Below are positions 1 through 8,110 of a DNA stretch of 64,000 bases, in pieces. Both the position numbers and the translations under genes were made by a program. Position 1 is the first letter of the stretch. Each line of letters starts with the position of its first letter. The notes beneath the pieces were generated by a model, which was not told the DNA's origin, did not search any database, and saw only the letters and a program-made list of their open reading frames with translations. The DNA is taken from the NCBI RefSeq assembly GCF_030123365.1, contig NZ_CP126107.1:2217501-2281500 (forward strand), given 5' to 3'. This stretch comes from Neobacillus sp. SuZ13. GTDB taxonomy: Bacteria > Bacillota > Bacilli > Bacillales > Cytobacillaceae.

Positions 1-171
1 ACCGAGAGTAAGCAAAAATCCCGTCGTCAACCACTGTGCGGTTGCGGCCGAAATTTGAAACACATCCATTAAATTACTAATCGCAATGTTAAGTGCAGTC
101 TCACTGAACATACCAACAAAACCGCAAATGAGCAGCGAAGCCATGATGGCACGCGTGTTATATTCCTTCAT
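1..171 (-). CDS. DHA2-type MFS drug transporter, N-terminal fragment (cut by window edge)
   Basis: Only the first 57 codons are inside the window; the gene runs leftwards out of it. The start is the ATG whose complement is at 169-171, with an AGAAGGGG ribosome site just upstream. The peptide opens MKEYNTRAIMASLLICGF, one hydrophobic helix, followed by an ALNIA-I-NLMDVFQIS segment and then TAQWLTTGFLLTLG. That pattern is typical of the first two helices of 14-helix EmrB/QacA/LmrB-type exporters. The family assignment is from recognition of the N-terminus only; substrate cannot be judged. Confidence 0.72.
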   Translation of the reverse strand, partial: MKEYNTRAIMASLLICGFVGMFSETALNIAISNLMDVFQISAATAQWLTTGFLLTLG

Positions 172-488
172 TAACCATACCCCTTCTCTCTTGAAAATTT
201 TCTATATACGTTCCCCTGTAATCGGTCCGTTATTTGATACAATACAGGTCAAAAATATCCTAGTCAATAAATGAGTTTGTAGCTTTCATTGTAAAAAAGT
301 ATCAATTGAATGGATAAGAATTATACATTAATTTTTATCCTATATTTTTTAATAAAAAAATGGACGATAAAAGAAACAAAAATCTACATCTATAAAGTTA
401 ATTTAACGAGAGGATTAAGTGATAACAAACGGTAAGATTGAATGTAGGCGGAATCATTTATTGAATGAAAAAAGGAGAGAAGGCTGAA
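172..488. other. Divergent intergenic region
   Basis: A 317-base A+T-rich gap between two divergently transcribed genes, so it must hold promoters for both. No repeat, hairpin terminator or structured RNA was recognised. A GGAGAGAAGG ribosome site near 473-482 serves the ATG at 489. Confidence 0.5.
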
Positions 489-1382
489 ATGACTAATCAG
501 GTGGAGATTAATAGGAAACCGAAACGGGGAGTTTCTCTTTATAGTTATGCTGGTGAATATGGAGTTACGATGAGTTTGGAAGATATGTTTGCTGAAATGG
601 ATGATATGGGTGCAAGGGGATTGGAAATCCTAGCAAACTCGCATATTGAAGGCTATCCAAATCCTAGTGAGGAATGGCTGGAGAATTGGGACCGATTAAT
701 TAATAAATATAATATCGTACCGGTTGAATATGGACATTGGGTAGATTCCCGCCTATATCAGGGAAGACATCTTACTCCTGAAGAATCATATGAAATGTTG
801 GTTCGCGATTTCAAACTGGCCAACCGACTCGGATTTACCGTTCTTCGTACAAAATTAGGTGTAATCGATGACGATCTTACTCCAGTAGAGAATTGGAGAG
901 AGTTTATTAAAATAGCTCTTCCGCTGGCAGAAAAATATAATGTGCGCATGTGTCCGGAAATTCATGCCCCTACGCTTTTAAAATCCAAGATGGTGGATGA
1001 TTATGTCGAGTTTATTAACGAGACGGGAACTAAACATTTTGGACTGAACATCGACTTCGGTGTTTTTACAACCCAGACTATACCAGCCAGTGAATGGGGC
1101 CCTGATGAGTTTATCATGCCTGAAAGCGATCACAGCCCGGTAGAGGATATGATTCCGTTACTGCCTTATGTATATTGCTGTCATGCAAAATTCGTGAAGA
1201 TGTCAGATGATTTCGAAGAGATTACGATACCGTACGAGAATATTATTAATACTTTAATAGAGCACAAATGGGACGGTTATATGGTAAGTGAGTATGAAGG
1301 TCCAAAGAAAGATTTGCCTGGTTATGCTGTTGAACAGGTTCGGAAACACCATGTCATGATGAAAAGAATATTGGGAGAATAG
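489..1382 (+). CDS. C-glycoside deglycosidase alpha-subunit-like TIM-barrel protein (sugar phosphate isomerase/epimerase family)
   Basis: A 297-residue protein of the xylose-isomerase-like TIM-barrel family. Likely metal ligands are visible in order: Glu in CPEIHAP, Asp in GLNIDFGVF, His in YCCHAKF and Glu in MVSEYEG. I call it the alpha subunit of a C-glycoside deglycosidase (DgpC/CarB class, which cleaves the C-C bond of 3-oxo-C-glycosides) mainly because the next gene, 11 bases away, encodes the matching small beta subunit. An upstream in-frame ATG at 465 is rejected because the ribosome site (AAAGGAGAG) lies after it and serves the ATG at 489. No Gfo/Idh-type 3-oxidase, needed for the first step of that pathway, is in this window. 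A plain sugar epimerase remains possible for this protein alone. Confidence 0.75.
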   Translation: MTNQVEINRKPKRGVSLYSYAGEYGVTMSLEDMFAEMDDMGARGLEILANSHIEGYPNPSEEWLENWDRLINKYNIVPVEYGHWVDSRLYQGRHLTPEESYEMLVRDFKLANRLGFTVLRTKLGVIDDDLTPVENWREFIKIALPLAEKYNVRMCPEIHAPTLLKSKMVDDYVEFINETGTKHFGLNIDFGVFTTQTIPASEWGPDEFIMPESDHSPVEDMIPLLPYVYCCHAKFVKMSDDFEEITIPYENIINTLIEHKWDGYMVSEYEGPKKDLPGYAVEQVRKHHVMMKRILGE

Positions 1383-1393
1383 GAGAGAAGCGA

Positions 1394-1795
1394 ATGTTAG
1401 AAAAACCTTGTATTCAATCGAGAGGATTTAAAAATGTGGAACGTGAGGGAGAAATTGTCGGCTTTCAGGTTAACATTAGATCCTTATATTATCGAGGACT
1501 CTGGCTTTCTCAGTTGCGCCCGGCTACAGTTACTGTTAATGGGGAAACTTATTTGGTAGAGCAAATTACCTGGACCATCAACGGTGTTACCTATACACAA
1601 TCTGAAATGGCCGAACTCGGGGATGTTCACTGGGGTCTACTAGAACCTGCTACTCTTACCGTTGCAAAAGAAGGCGGTCTGGAATCAGGAAGCCATGAAA
1701 TTGAAGTCAACTATACCTATAGCTGCTCTTATTTTCCTCCAGTGGCGGATACTGTTCTCGGTGGAACGCATAAAAGAACTTTGATTTTGGTTTGA
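1394..1795 (+). CDS. C-glycoside deglycosidase beta-subunit-like protein (DUF6379 type)
   Basis: A 133-residue, beta-rich protein without signal peptide or membrane segment. It has the layout known from C-glycoside deglycosidase beta subunits: an early RSLYYRGLWLSQL motif, a central VTVNGETY strand, and a C-terminal GGLESGSHEIEV segment ending in a hydrophobic strand. In characterised enzymes (DgpB/CarC class) this subunit packs on the TIM-barrel alpha subunit and is needed for activity. It starts 11 bases after the alpha-subunit gene with GGAGAGAAGCGA as ribosome site, so the pair is almost certainly co-translated. The assignment rests on motif recognition and this gene pairing. Confidence 0.75.
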   Translation: MLEKPCIQSRGFKNVEREGEIVGFQVNIRSLYYRGLWLSQLRPATVTVNGETYLVEQITWTINGVTYTQSEMAELGDVHWGLLEPATLTVAKEGGLESGSHEIEVNYTYSCSYFPPVADTVLGGTHKRTLILV

Positions 1796-1810
1796 TCAAT
1801 AATAAGGTCC

Positions 1811-2104
1811 TTGGCGACCGAAATGGTGAGCGGAACCGGTGCCAGGGTCGACAATAAGGATCCTTGGCGATCGTACTATTTTAATAGAAATCTTCCTGGT
1901 GACGATAGTTGCGCTTTTCATTCCGGAGAACTATGGTACATGTTTGGTACATTTAAAAGGAATTGGCGCCCAAATAAGGCAGCTGATTTTGAACTGTCAG
2001 AAAGAATGGTTACCGCTTGGACAAACTTCATAAAAAATGGCGACCCTAACACTAACAATAATAATGAATGGTTGCCATGTACCATTAATAACCCATTGAT
2101 GTGA
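1811..2104 (+). pseudogene. Carboxylesterase type B, C-terminal remnant
   Basis: The reading frame encodes only the last part of a type-B carboxylesterase. The motif AFHSGELWYMFGT followed by WRP, then AADFELSERMVTAWTNF and KNGDPN is the family signature close to the catalytic His region. A whole enzyme has around 500 residues; about 95 remain, with no nucleophile elbow. There is no good ribosome site, and the sequence just before the homologous part is a short imperfect duplication (1801-1820 and 1853-1873). It sits between the deglycosidase pair and the glycosidase, so an esterase probably once belonged to this operon. Confidence 0.78.
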
Positions 2105-2183
2105 ATTCAGACTAATCGCTTTTTAAAGTAGTTTAATAGAAATCAAATGGCACAGTGGGAAAAATATAAAAGAGGCGATTTAT

Positions 2184-3824
2184 TTGGAGAAAAAACAGTT
2201 AATAAATCCAATTTTACCAGGTTTCTACCCTGATCCTTCCATCTGCAGGGTAGATGATGATTTCTACATGATAACATCAAGTTTCTCCCTATTCCCGGGG
2301 GTTCCCATTTTTCATAGCACGGATCTTGCGCATTGGGAGCAGATCGGGCACATACTCGACCGTAAGTCACAATTGCATACGACAGCGGATCATATGACAG
2401 CCGGAATCATGGCCCCTACACTTCGGTATCATGACGGCACCTTCTATATGATTACGACGAATGTCAGCGACAAGTGGAATTTTATTGTCACTGCTAAGGA
2501 CCCTCGTGGGCCATGGTCAGATCCGTATTGGCTAGAGGGCTGCCCGGGCATTGATTCTTCTTTATTTTTTGACGAAGACGGCAAGGCATACATCACTGGT
2601 ACTAGAGGCGATATCAGTGAGAATGGGACCCATGGAAATCAAGTAATCTGGATCAGTGAAATCGATTTAGTCAATCTGAACCTTGTTGGCGAGAAACAGA
2701 CAATATGGGGGGGAGCCTTGAATAATTGCGCTTCACCTGAAGCTCCTCATCTTTACAAAAAGAATGGTTATTATTATTTGATGATTGCTGAGGGAGGTAC
2801 GGAACACTTCCATGCAGTCACAATCGCACGAAGTAAAAATATTATTGACTATTATGAGGGCTATGCGGGAAATCCGATTTTGACGCATCGACATCTAGGG
2901 AAACAGTATCCAATCTGTAATGTTGGCCATGCTGATTTTGTTGAACTGAAAAACGGGGAATGGTATGCGGTTATGCTAGGTTCCCGCCTGATTGAGGGGT
3001 ATCATAAAAACCTTGGCAGGGAAACCTTTATCGCACCAGTCGTTTGGGAGGAAGGTTGGCCGGTCATAAGCCCTGGTACAGGAAAAATAGAATGGAGTTA
3101 TCCAGCTCCTGCCCTTCCTGCCTATACATCAAAACCTATTCCAATCAGGGACGATTTTGAGGGCGAAAAACTCGGTATGGATTGGGTTTTCTTCGGAACA
3201 CCTTATAATGATTTTCATACGCTCTCAGACAGCAAGTTGTCCTTGAGCTTGCTGCCACGTTCCATGAGCCCAGAATTACGCAAGATAGACTTGTCTGCAA
3301 CTGAAACGGTTAAGGATGTTCCGAGTTTGAGCTTTGTTGGACGAAGACAATTGCATACTAGCTTTCGGATCTCTGTCAAAATGCACTTTAATGCATTATC
3401 AGAGAATGAGACGGCAGGGATTGTCGTGATGCAGGCGTCTAACCATCAAATCCGGTTTGAGCGATCAATGGAAAAGGGGCAGCAAATACTGAGGTTGATC
3501 CAGTGTACTAGCGAGCTTAACGGATACCCGCACCAACCGCATTTTAAAGGTGTAACAACGGAAACTGAGCTTGCTACTACTAAAGTGGATGGTGGAGATA
3601 TCATTCTTAGCATGATCGCAGAAGGGCAAGCTTATAGCTTTTATTATGGCAACGTGCACGAAAGTCTCTCATTACTTTACGAGAACGCAGACGCGAGAAA
3701 AATAAATCCGGAGATTGTTGGTGGCATGGTGGGGACAATGCTTGGTATGTTTGCTAGTTCGAACAACCAGGATAGCAACAACTATGCTGAGTTTGATTGG
3801 TTTGAATATAAAGGAGCCGAATAA
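2184..3824 (+). CDS. Glycoside hydrolase family 43 protein (beta-xylosidase / arabinofuranosidase type)
   Basis: A 546-residue cytoplasmic protein with no signal peptide. The N-terminal five-bladed propeller (about residues 1-310) shows the three GH43 acids: Asp in FYPDPSI (base), Asp in GIDSSLFFDEDG (pKa modulator) and Glu in SPEAPHLYKKNGYYYL (acid). The C-terminal part (about 330-546) fits the beta-sandwich common in xylosidase-type GH43 enzymes. The start is TTG at 2184 after an AGAGGCG site. It likely trims xylosyl or arabinosyl units from imported oligosaccharides or plant glycosides. With the upstream deglycosidase pair it suggests use of plant glycosides. Exact linkage specificity cannot be read from sequence. 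Confidence 0.88.
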   Translation: MEKKQLINPILPGFYPDPSICRVDDDFYMITSSFSLFPGVPIFHSTDLAHWEQIGHILDRKSQLHTTADHMTAGIMAPTLRYHDGTFYMITTNVSDKWNFIVTAKDPRGPWSDPYWLEGCPGIDSSLFFDEDGKAYITGTRGDISENGTHGNQVIWISEIDLVNLNLVGEKQTIWGGALNNCASPEAPHLYKKNGYYYLMIAEGGTEHFHAVTIARSKNIIDYYEGYAGNPILTHRHLGKQYPICNVGHADFVELKNGEWYAVMLGSRLIEGYHKNLGRETFIAPVVWEEGWPVISPGTGKIEWSYPAPALPAYTSKPIPIRDDFEGEKLGMDWVFFGTPYNDFHTLSDSKLSLSLLPRSMSPELRKIDLSATETVKDVPSLSFVGRRQLHTSFRISVKMHFNALSENETAGIVVMQASNHQIRFERSMEKGQQILRLIQCTSELNGYPHQPHFKGVTTETELATTKVDGGDIILSMIAEGQAYSFYYGNVHESLSLLYENADARKINPEIVGGMVGTMLGMFASSNNQDSNNYAEFDWFEYKGAE

Positions 3825-3844
3825 TAAAAGAAAAATTGGTAAGT

Positions 3845-3886
3845 AGAGATTAAAAATCACAATAAGATTTTTAATCTCTTTATTTT
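3845..3886 (+). terminator. Rho-independent terminator after the GH43 gene
   Basis: AGAGATTAAAAATC and its complement GATTTTTAATCTCT form a 14-bp stem with a 6-base loop, followed by TTATTTTT. It closes the deglycosidase/GH43 transcript and separates it from the MFS gene. Confidence 0.85.
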
Positions 3887-4015
3887 TAAAAGAAATTTGA
3901 AAAAATCAAAGATAAAGATTGCACTAATAAGAGATTAAAAAAGTGAAATGAAATGAGTGAATAGACAGGTAAAATAATAAGTAAGATTTTAAGTTTTTAG
4001 AACAGGAGAAAGTAA

Positions 4016-5251
4016 ATGCAAAGGTTTAATTTGTTAAAGGTAAAAATGAATATGCCGTTATTAATTCTAATGATAAACACATTTATTGCTTTAGTAGGGG
4101 TGGGGTTAGCGATCCCGGTTCTTCCGAAATTTATTCTAGAGATCGGAGCCAGCGGTAAAGATATGGGGTACCTCGTAGCAGCAACGGGACTAACTCAGTT
4201 TCTTTTTTCACCTCTAGGTGGGAAGCTTTCAGACCAAAATGGTCGGAAAAAAATTACGATTATAGGGTTAGCCATCATTATGGTGTCTCAATTTCTATTT
4301 AGTGTAGGTACCGACCTATGGCTTCTCTATTTATCACGTTTCATTGGGGGAATCGGTGTAGGATTGCTCATTCCAGCTACTATGGCGTATGTGGCAGATG
4401 TTACAACAATAGAAAATCGCGGGAAAGGGATGGGGTTACTTGGTGCTTCCATTTCACTGGGTTTTGTTATTGGTCCAGGAATTGGTGGATTTCTAGCAGA
4501 ATTCGGTATACGTGTCCCGTTCTATGCTTCAGCACTTGCCGCTGGAATCGCCATGATCGTCTCCCTATTATTTTTACCTGAGTCATTGTCAAAAGCACAA
4601 CAGCGTGTGTTTAGAAATTCATCGTTGGAACAAAACGGAATGATTCATGAAATCAAAAGGTCTTTTAAAGTGTCTTACTTTGTCCTTTTACTGCTTATTT
4701 TCACCATGACGTTTGGCTTGGCAAACTTTGAAACGATCTTTGGAATATATGTTAGTGAGAAATATGAGTATACACCTAAAGATATTTCCATCATCATGAC
4801 TATCGCCGCTTTGACCGGGGTTATCATTCAGGCGCTTATGGTAGATAAGCTTCTTCGACGTTTTGATGAGATTCGAGTAATTAATATTTGTTTCTTCTTA
4901 TCTGCTGTAACCATGGTTCTTATTTTAATTTCTGGGAATTTTTTATTCATGTTATTTATGAATATTTTGTTTATCTTGTTTACATCCATTCTTCGCCCAG
5001 CCATTAATACCCTGTTATCAAAGATGGCAGGAAGTGAACAAGGTTTTGCTGCGGGGATGAACAATGCCTATAGCAGTTTAGGAAATATTATCGGCCCCTC
5101 ATTAGCGGGAATTTTATTTGATGTATCATATAATGTTCCATTTATTTTTGGTGCTGTTATTTTGTTAGGCAGTATTGTCATGTGTGTGGCCTGGAATCAG
5201 AGAGCAAGACAAAATTCTGATTTTGTTTCGATTTTAGGTGGACATAAATAA
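4016..5251 (+). CDS. MFS transporter, 12-helix NorA/TetA-like
   Basis: A 411-residue membrane protein with about 12 hydrophobic helices. It has the MFS motif between helices 2 and 3 (GGKLSDQNGRKK) and the antiporter-type motif C in helix 5 (GASISLGFVIGPGIGGFL), typical of drug:H+ antiporters of the NorA/Bmr/TetA group. Start ATG 4016 follows AGGAGAAAGTAA. It lies 20 bases before a sugar isomerase gene, with which it probably forms a transcript. In this context it could move a sugar or glycoside rather than a drug, but the antiporter motif argues for export. Substrate unknown. Confidence 0.85.
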   Translation: MQRFNLLKVKMNMPLLILMINTFIALVGVGLAIPVLPKFILEIGASGKDMGYLVAATGLTQFLFSPLGGKLSDQNGRKKITIIGLAIIMVSQFLFSVGTDLWLLYLSRFIGGIGVGLLIPATMAYVADVTTIENRGKGMGLLGASISLGFVIGPGIGGFLAEFGIRVPFYASALAAGIAMIVSLLFLPESLSKAQQRVFRNSSLEQNGMIHEIKRSFKVSYFVLLLLIFTMTFGLANFETIFGIYVSEKYEYTPKDISIIMTIAALTGVIIQALMVDKLLRRFDEIRVINICFFLSAVTMVLILISGNFLFMLFMNILFILFTSILRPAINTLLSKMAGSEQGFAAGMNNAYSSLGNIIGPSLAGILFDVSYNVPFIFGAVILLGSIVMCVAWNQRARQNSDFVSILGGHK

Positions 5252-5271
5252 ACTCCAAAGGAGAAGAAAAT

Positions 5272-6153
5272 ATGACAATGGCAATTGGATTGAATTTATT
5301 TTCAGTATTTAAAGAATTAAACGAAGATTACTTCGGCACCTTAGAAAAGGATGCAGAAATGGGATATCAAAATGTCGAGTTGATAACTGTAAATTTTTCT
5401 ACGGGACAGCGCTACACCGATACTTTTTCTCTTCCGATAATTAAACAAAAGTTAAGTGATTTAGGATTAAATGCTTTTTCAGCACATGAAGGTGTTGCTC
5501 CAGGGAGAGCAATTATGGATGCCGATTGGGATCGGATTATTGAAGAAAATGCAGAACTTGGTTGTCAGTCGATTGTTTTCCCAATGGCAATGATCTCAGG
5601 ATATGAAGACACACTTCACACAGCAGAACATCTAAATCTAATTGGAAAGAAGTGCAAAGAAGCGGGTTTAAACTTTTACTATCATAACCATGCACATGAG
5701 TTTAAGAGAATAGAAGAAACATCATTATTTGAACTACTCGTAGAAAATACGGATCCAGCACATGTGAAATTTGAGTTAGACCTCGTATGGGTGATGAGAG
5801 GTTGACATGATCCGTTGGCATTACTTGAAAAACTGGGGAATCGTTGTGATATGGTCCACCAAAAAAACTTAGGTAAGCACGTAAATCCAGTTAATATTTT
5901 TATGTCTTCACCACAAGTAAACACTTTAGATACGATGAAAATCTACACAGAGTATGTGAAACCAACTGATTTTGTTAATCTAGGGAACGGACTTGTAAAT
6001 TTTCAGGAGACCTATCAGAAGTTACATCGATTAGGATATATCCGTTATGCCATTGTAGAAAATGAGGGACACCTTGAAGATAAATTCTCAAGTATTGAGA
6101 ATGATTTAAAAGTCATGGAAAAATACGTACTTGGACTTAAAAAAATTAATTAA
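5272..6153 (+). pseudogene. Sugar phosphate isomerase/epimerase interrupted by an in-frame TGA
   Basis: Start ATG 5272 follows AAAGGAGAAGAAAAT. The first 177 codons encode a TIM-barrel sugar isomerase/epimerase (SAHEGVAPGRAIMDADW; YYHNHAHEF; KFELDLVWVM). The frame meets TGA at 5803-5805 and then continues in the same frame for 116 codons with the expected C-terminal half (HDPLALLEKLGNRCDMVHQKNL; then IVENEGHLEDKF). The stop stands where the family normally has a small residue before HDP; one base change from GGA would create it. Both halves are otherwise intact, so the mutation looks recent. A sequencing error or readthrough is possible. Full length would be 293 residues. Confidence 0.85.
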
Positions 6154-6181
6154 TCTATACAACATATTTGTAAGCAAGATT

Positions 6182-6219
6182 AACCGCAAAGTGATTGCTA
6201 GAACTTATGCGGTTTTTTT
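6182..6219 (+). terminator. Terminator after the isomerase pseudogene
   Basis: AACCGCA and TGCGGTT flank a 19-base loop and are followed by TTTTTTT. It ends the MFS-isomerase transcript. Confidence 0.8.
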
Positions 6220-6253
6220 AATTGTATTATTTTATTAATAGTGGGGAGGAAGC

Positions 6254-6379
6254 ATGAAATATCCATACGAGAGTGTTGTATTAAATGAAGAAATACCGAT
6301 ATTTATTTTGATAAATAGGTGGAAAAGGTCATCATTTAAGCGAATGACGACCAAAACTCACGAGGAAGAAGGGGAATAG
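6254..6379 (+). pseudogene. N-terminal gene stub running into the repeat array
   Basis: An excellent ribosome site (GGGGAGGAAGC) precedes ATG 6254 and the natural-looking start MKYPYESVVLNEEIPIFILI. After about 22 codons the reading frame enters the first two repeat units and stops at 6379, giving a 41-residue product whose last half is repeat-encoded. The best explanation is a gene whose body was deleted or replaced when the repeat array formed; such N-termini occur in AraC-type regulators, but this is only a guess. It may still be translated as a small peptide. Confidence 0.5.
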
Positions 6380-6923
6380 GTCATCATCAAGCGGATGATG
6401 ACCATAATTTAAGAAGTAAAAAGCGGAAAAGGTCATCAACAAGGGGATGACGACCAAACCTCAGGAGGAAAGAAGTAGAAAAGGTCATCATCAAGTGGAT
6501 GACGACCAAACCTCAGGAAGTAAGAGGCGGAAAAGGTCATCATTAAGCTGATGACGACCAAACCTCAGGAAGTAAGAAGCAAAAAAGGTCATCATCAAGC
6601 GAATGACGACCAAATCTCAGGCGGAAAGAAGTAGAAAAGGTCATCATCAAGCGAATGACGACCAAATCTCAGGAGGAAAGAAGCAGAAAAGGTCATCATC
6701 AAGCGAATGACGACCAAACCTCAGGAGGAAAGAAGTAGAAAAGGTCATCACCAAGCGGATGATGACCAAACCTCAGGAAGTAAGAGGCAGAAAAGGTCAT
6801 CATCAAGTGGATGACGACCAAACCCCAGGAAGTAAGAAGCAAAAAAGGTCATCACCAAGCGGATGACGACCAAACCTCAGGAGGAAAGAATCAGAAAAGG
6901 TCATCATCAATCCCGTGATGACC
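6327..6923. repeat. Tandem array of twelve 52-bp units, each with a hairpin
   Basis: Copies of GGTCATCA begin at 6327, 6379, 6431, 6483, 6535, 6587, 6639, 6691, 6743, 6795, 6847 and 6899, exactly 52 bases apart. Each unit has an inverted repeat: left arm GGTCATCATC, a loop such as AAGCG, right arm GATGACGACC. The rest of the unit (AAACCTCAGGAAGTAAGAAG and variants) is also conserved, so this is not a CRISPR array. Read on the minus strand, the stem pairs completely if one G-U is allowed, and each hairpin is followed by TTTT to TTTTTT, resembling a chain of terminators. The array lies directly downstream of the minus-strand NERD gene. A period of 52 is not a multiple of 3, so it is non-coding. 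Confidence 0.95.
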
Positions 6924-6945
6924 TAAACTCCAATCGATAGAAAGT

Positions 6946-7857
6946 TCATTCATAATAAGTCCACTGACGAACTCCAATCTGTTTATAATTCCTCACTAAA
7001 ATCCTCTTAATTGTCCTTTTTAACTCTATCACCATGCACCAATCATAAATTAAATTCGTGGTAATCCTCATTTCAGGAAATAAAAGTCGTATTTCGCTTA
7101 CATTTCGTAAAACTGCAACCGTAACCAACTCTTCGTGCCCACAGACTCCACACTTGCATATCTTACCGTTAACATGAATTGAAAATGAGTCACACACTGC
7201 ACAAGTTATTCCTTTGCGCAACTTCTTAAATTCATAATGTGGCAGTACTGTATAAGGATTTTCTTCAATATGAAGAGAAATCAATTTGTCAGCAAGCAGT
7301 TTATCCTTTCCGTTTAATTTAGAAGGAATTGCATCTAACTTTCTCATATAGCTATTTAATTGTGTTGGAAAAATAATAGGACTGTCGAGGGGGGCTTGGT
7401 ATAGGGTAAATTCGGGATTAATAAAAACGACTTGGGCCTCGATTGGCAAGTTATACCCAATATTCTGAAGTAATTGACGGAGCAGGGAGTCGCTGCGAAT
7501 CAATTGGAGAAGTGGATTATTATATTCTTTTTTGGGCTTTTTGTATAAGCGGTTTGTGTTTGGCTCAATAAAATAATCCCCCTCAAAATTTTTTATTTCG
7601 TAAAAGAAGATTCTACCAGAAGTAATAATCAAGGAGTCTATTTGAAATAAGGTGTTGTTTACCTTAAACAGCAGATCATTCAATATATAGCATTCGCATT
7701 GGAGCTCCTCGGTTAGTTTATCAAACATGACTTCTCCTTCAAACCCCTTCTTAAGGGTGAAAAAGTGCTGCTTGTCCTTTTCAGATAACATCATCCGTTT
7801 ATTTAACACTCTTAAAATCTTTAATTCCTTTGATTCAAAACGGGGCTTATAAGCCAT
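6946..7857 (-). CDS. NERD-domain (nuclease-related) protein with zinc-ribbon-like C-terminal motif
   Basis: A 303-residue soluble protein. Residues about 35-150 form a NERD domain: KGFEGEVMFDKL, then FQIDSLIIT, then IFFYEIKNFEGDYF, with the acid and E-x-K pattern of PD-(D/E)XK-like nucleases. A Cys cluster near residues 215-240 (CAVCDSF, then CKCGVCG) looks like a small zinc ribbon. The start is taken at the ATG at 7857, 9 bases after GAAAGG; a TTG nine bases earlier is less well placed. It is monocistronic and transcribed towards the hairpin array. NERD proteins are presumed to act on nucleic acids, but no role is proven for this group. Confidence 0.82.
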   Translation of the reverse strand: MAYKPRFESKELKILRVLNKRMMLSEKDKQHFFTLKKGFEGEVMFDKLTEELQCECYILNDLLFKVNNTLFQIDSLIITSGRIFFYEIKNFEGDYFIEPNTNRLYKKPKKEYNNPLLQLIRSDSLLRQLLQNIGYNLPIEAQVVFINPEFTLYQAPLDSPIIFPTQLNSYMRKLDAIPSKLNGKDKLLADKLISLHIEENPYTVLPHYEFKKLRKGITCAVCDSFSIHVNGKICKCGVCGHEELVTVAVLRNVSEIRLLFPEMRITTNLIYDWCMVIELKRTIKRILVRNYKQIGVRQWTYYE

Positions 7858-7997
7858 ATGCCACAACCTTTCTTCTTATTCAAATCTTATTTTATAAAAA
7901 AATATGGACAAGGGTACTAATAAGAAGTGAATATTTGGTTAACTTTACCTCAAGTGTTTCCCTGACCACTGTTTAAGTAATGTTAGATTAAAAAAAG

Positions 7998-8026
7998 TTG
8001 ACCTAAAAGTTTATTAGAAGTATAAT
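7998..8026 (+). promoter_or_regulatory. Sigma-A promoter of the pseudouridine operon
   Basis: TTGACC at 7998-8003 and TATAAT at 8021-8026 are separated by exactly 17 bases, about 85 bases before the first start codon. A GTTTA-n5-TAAAC inverted repeat near 8037-8051, just after the -10 element, is a candidate operator. Confidence 0.85.
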
Positions 8027-8110
8027 CATAAACGTAAGTTTACATTATAAACAAATGTTTAATAATCTATTGCTGCTTAATCTTATAACATTCATTAGGG
8101 GGAACATCAA

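Noticed and set aside
5803..5805. TGA as a selenocysteine codon
   Set aside because: No selenocysteine hairpin follows, and the family has no selenoprotein members known to me.
6327..6923. Regular array that could be taken for CRISPR
   Set aside because: The intervals between hairpins are conserved, not unique spacers, and no cas gene is near.
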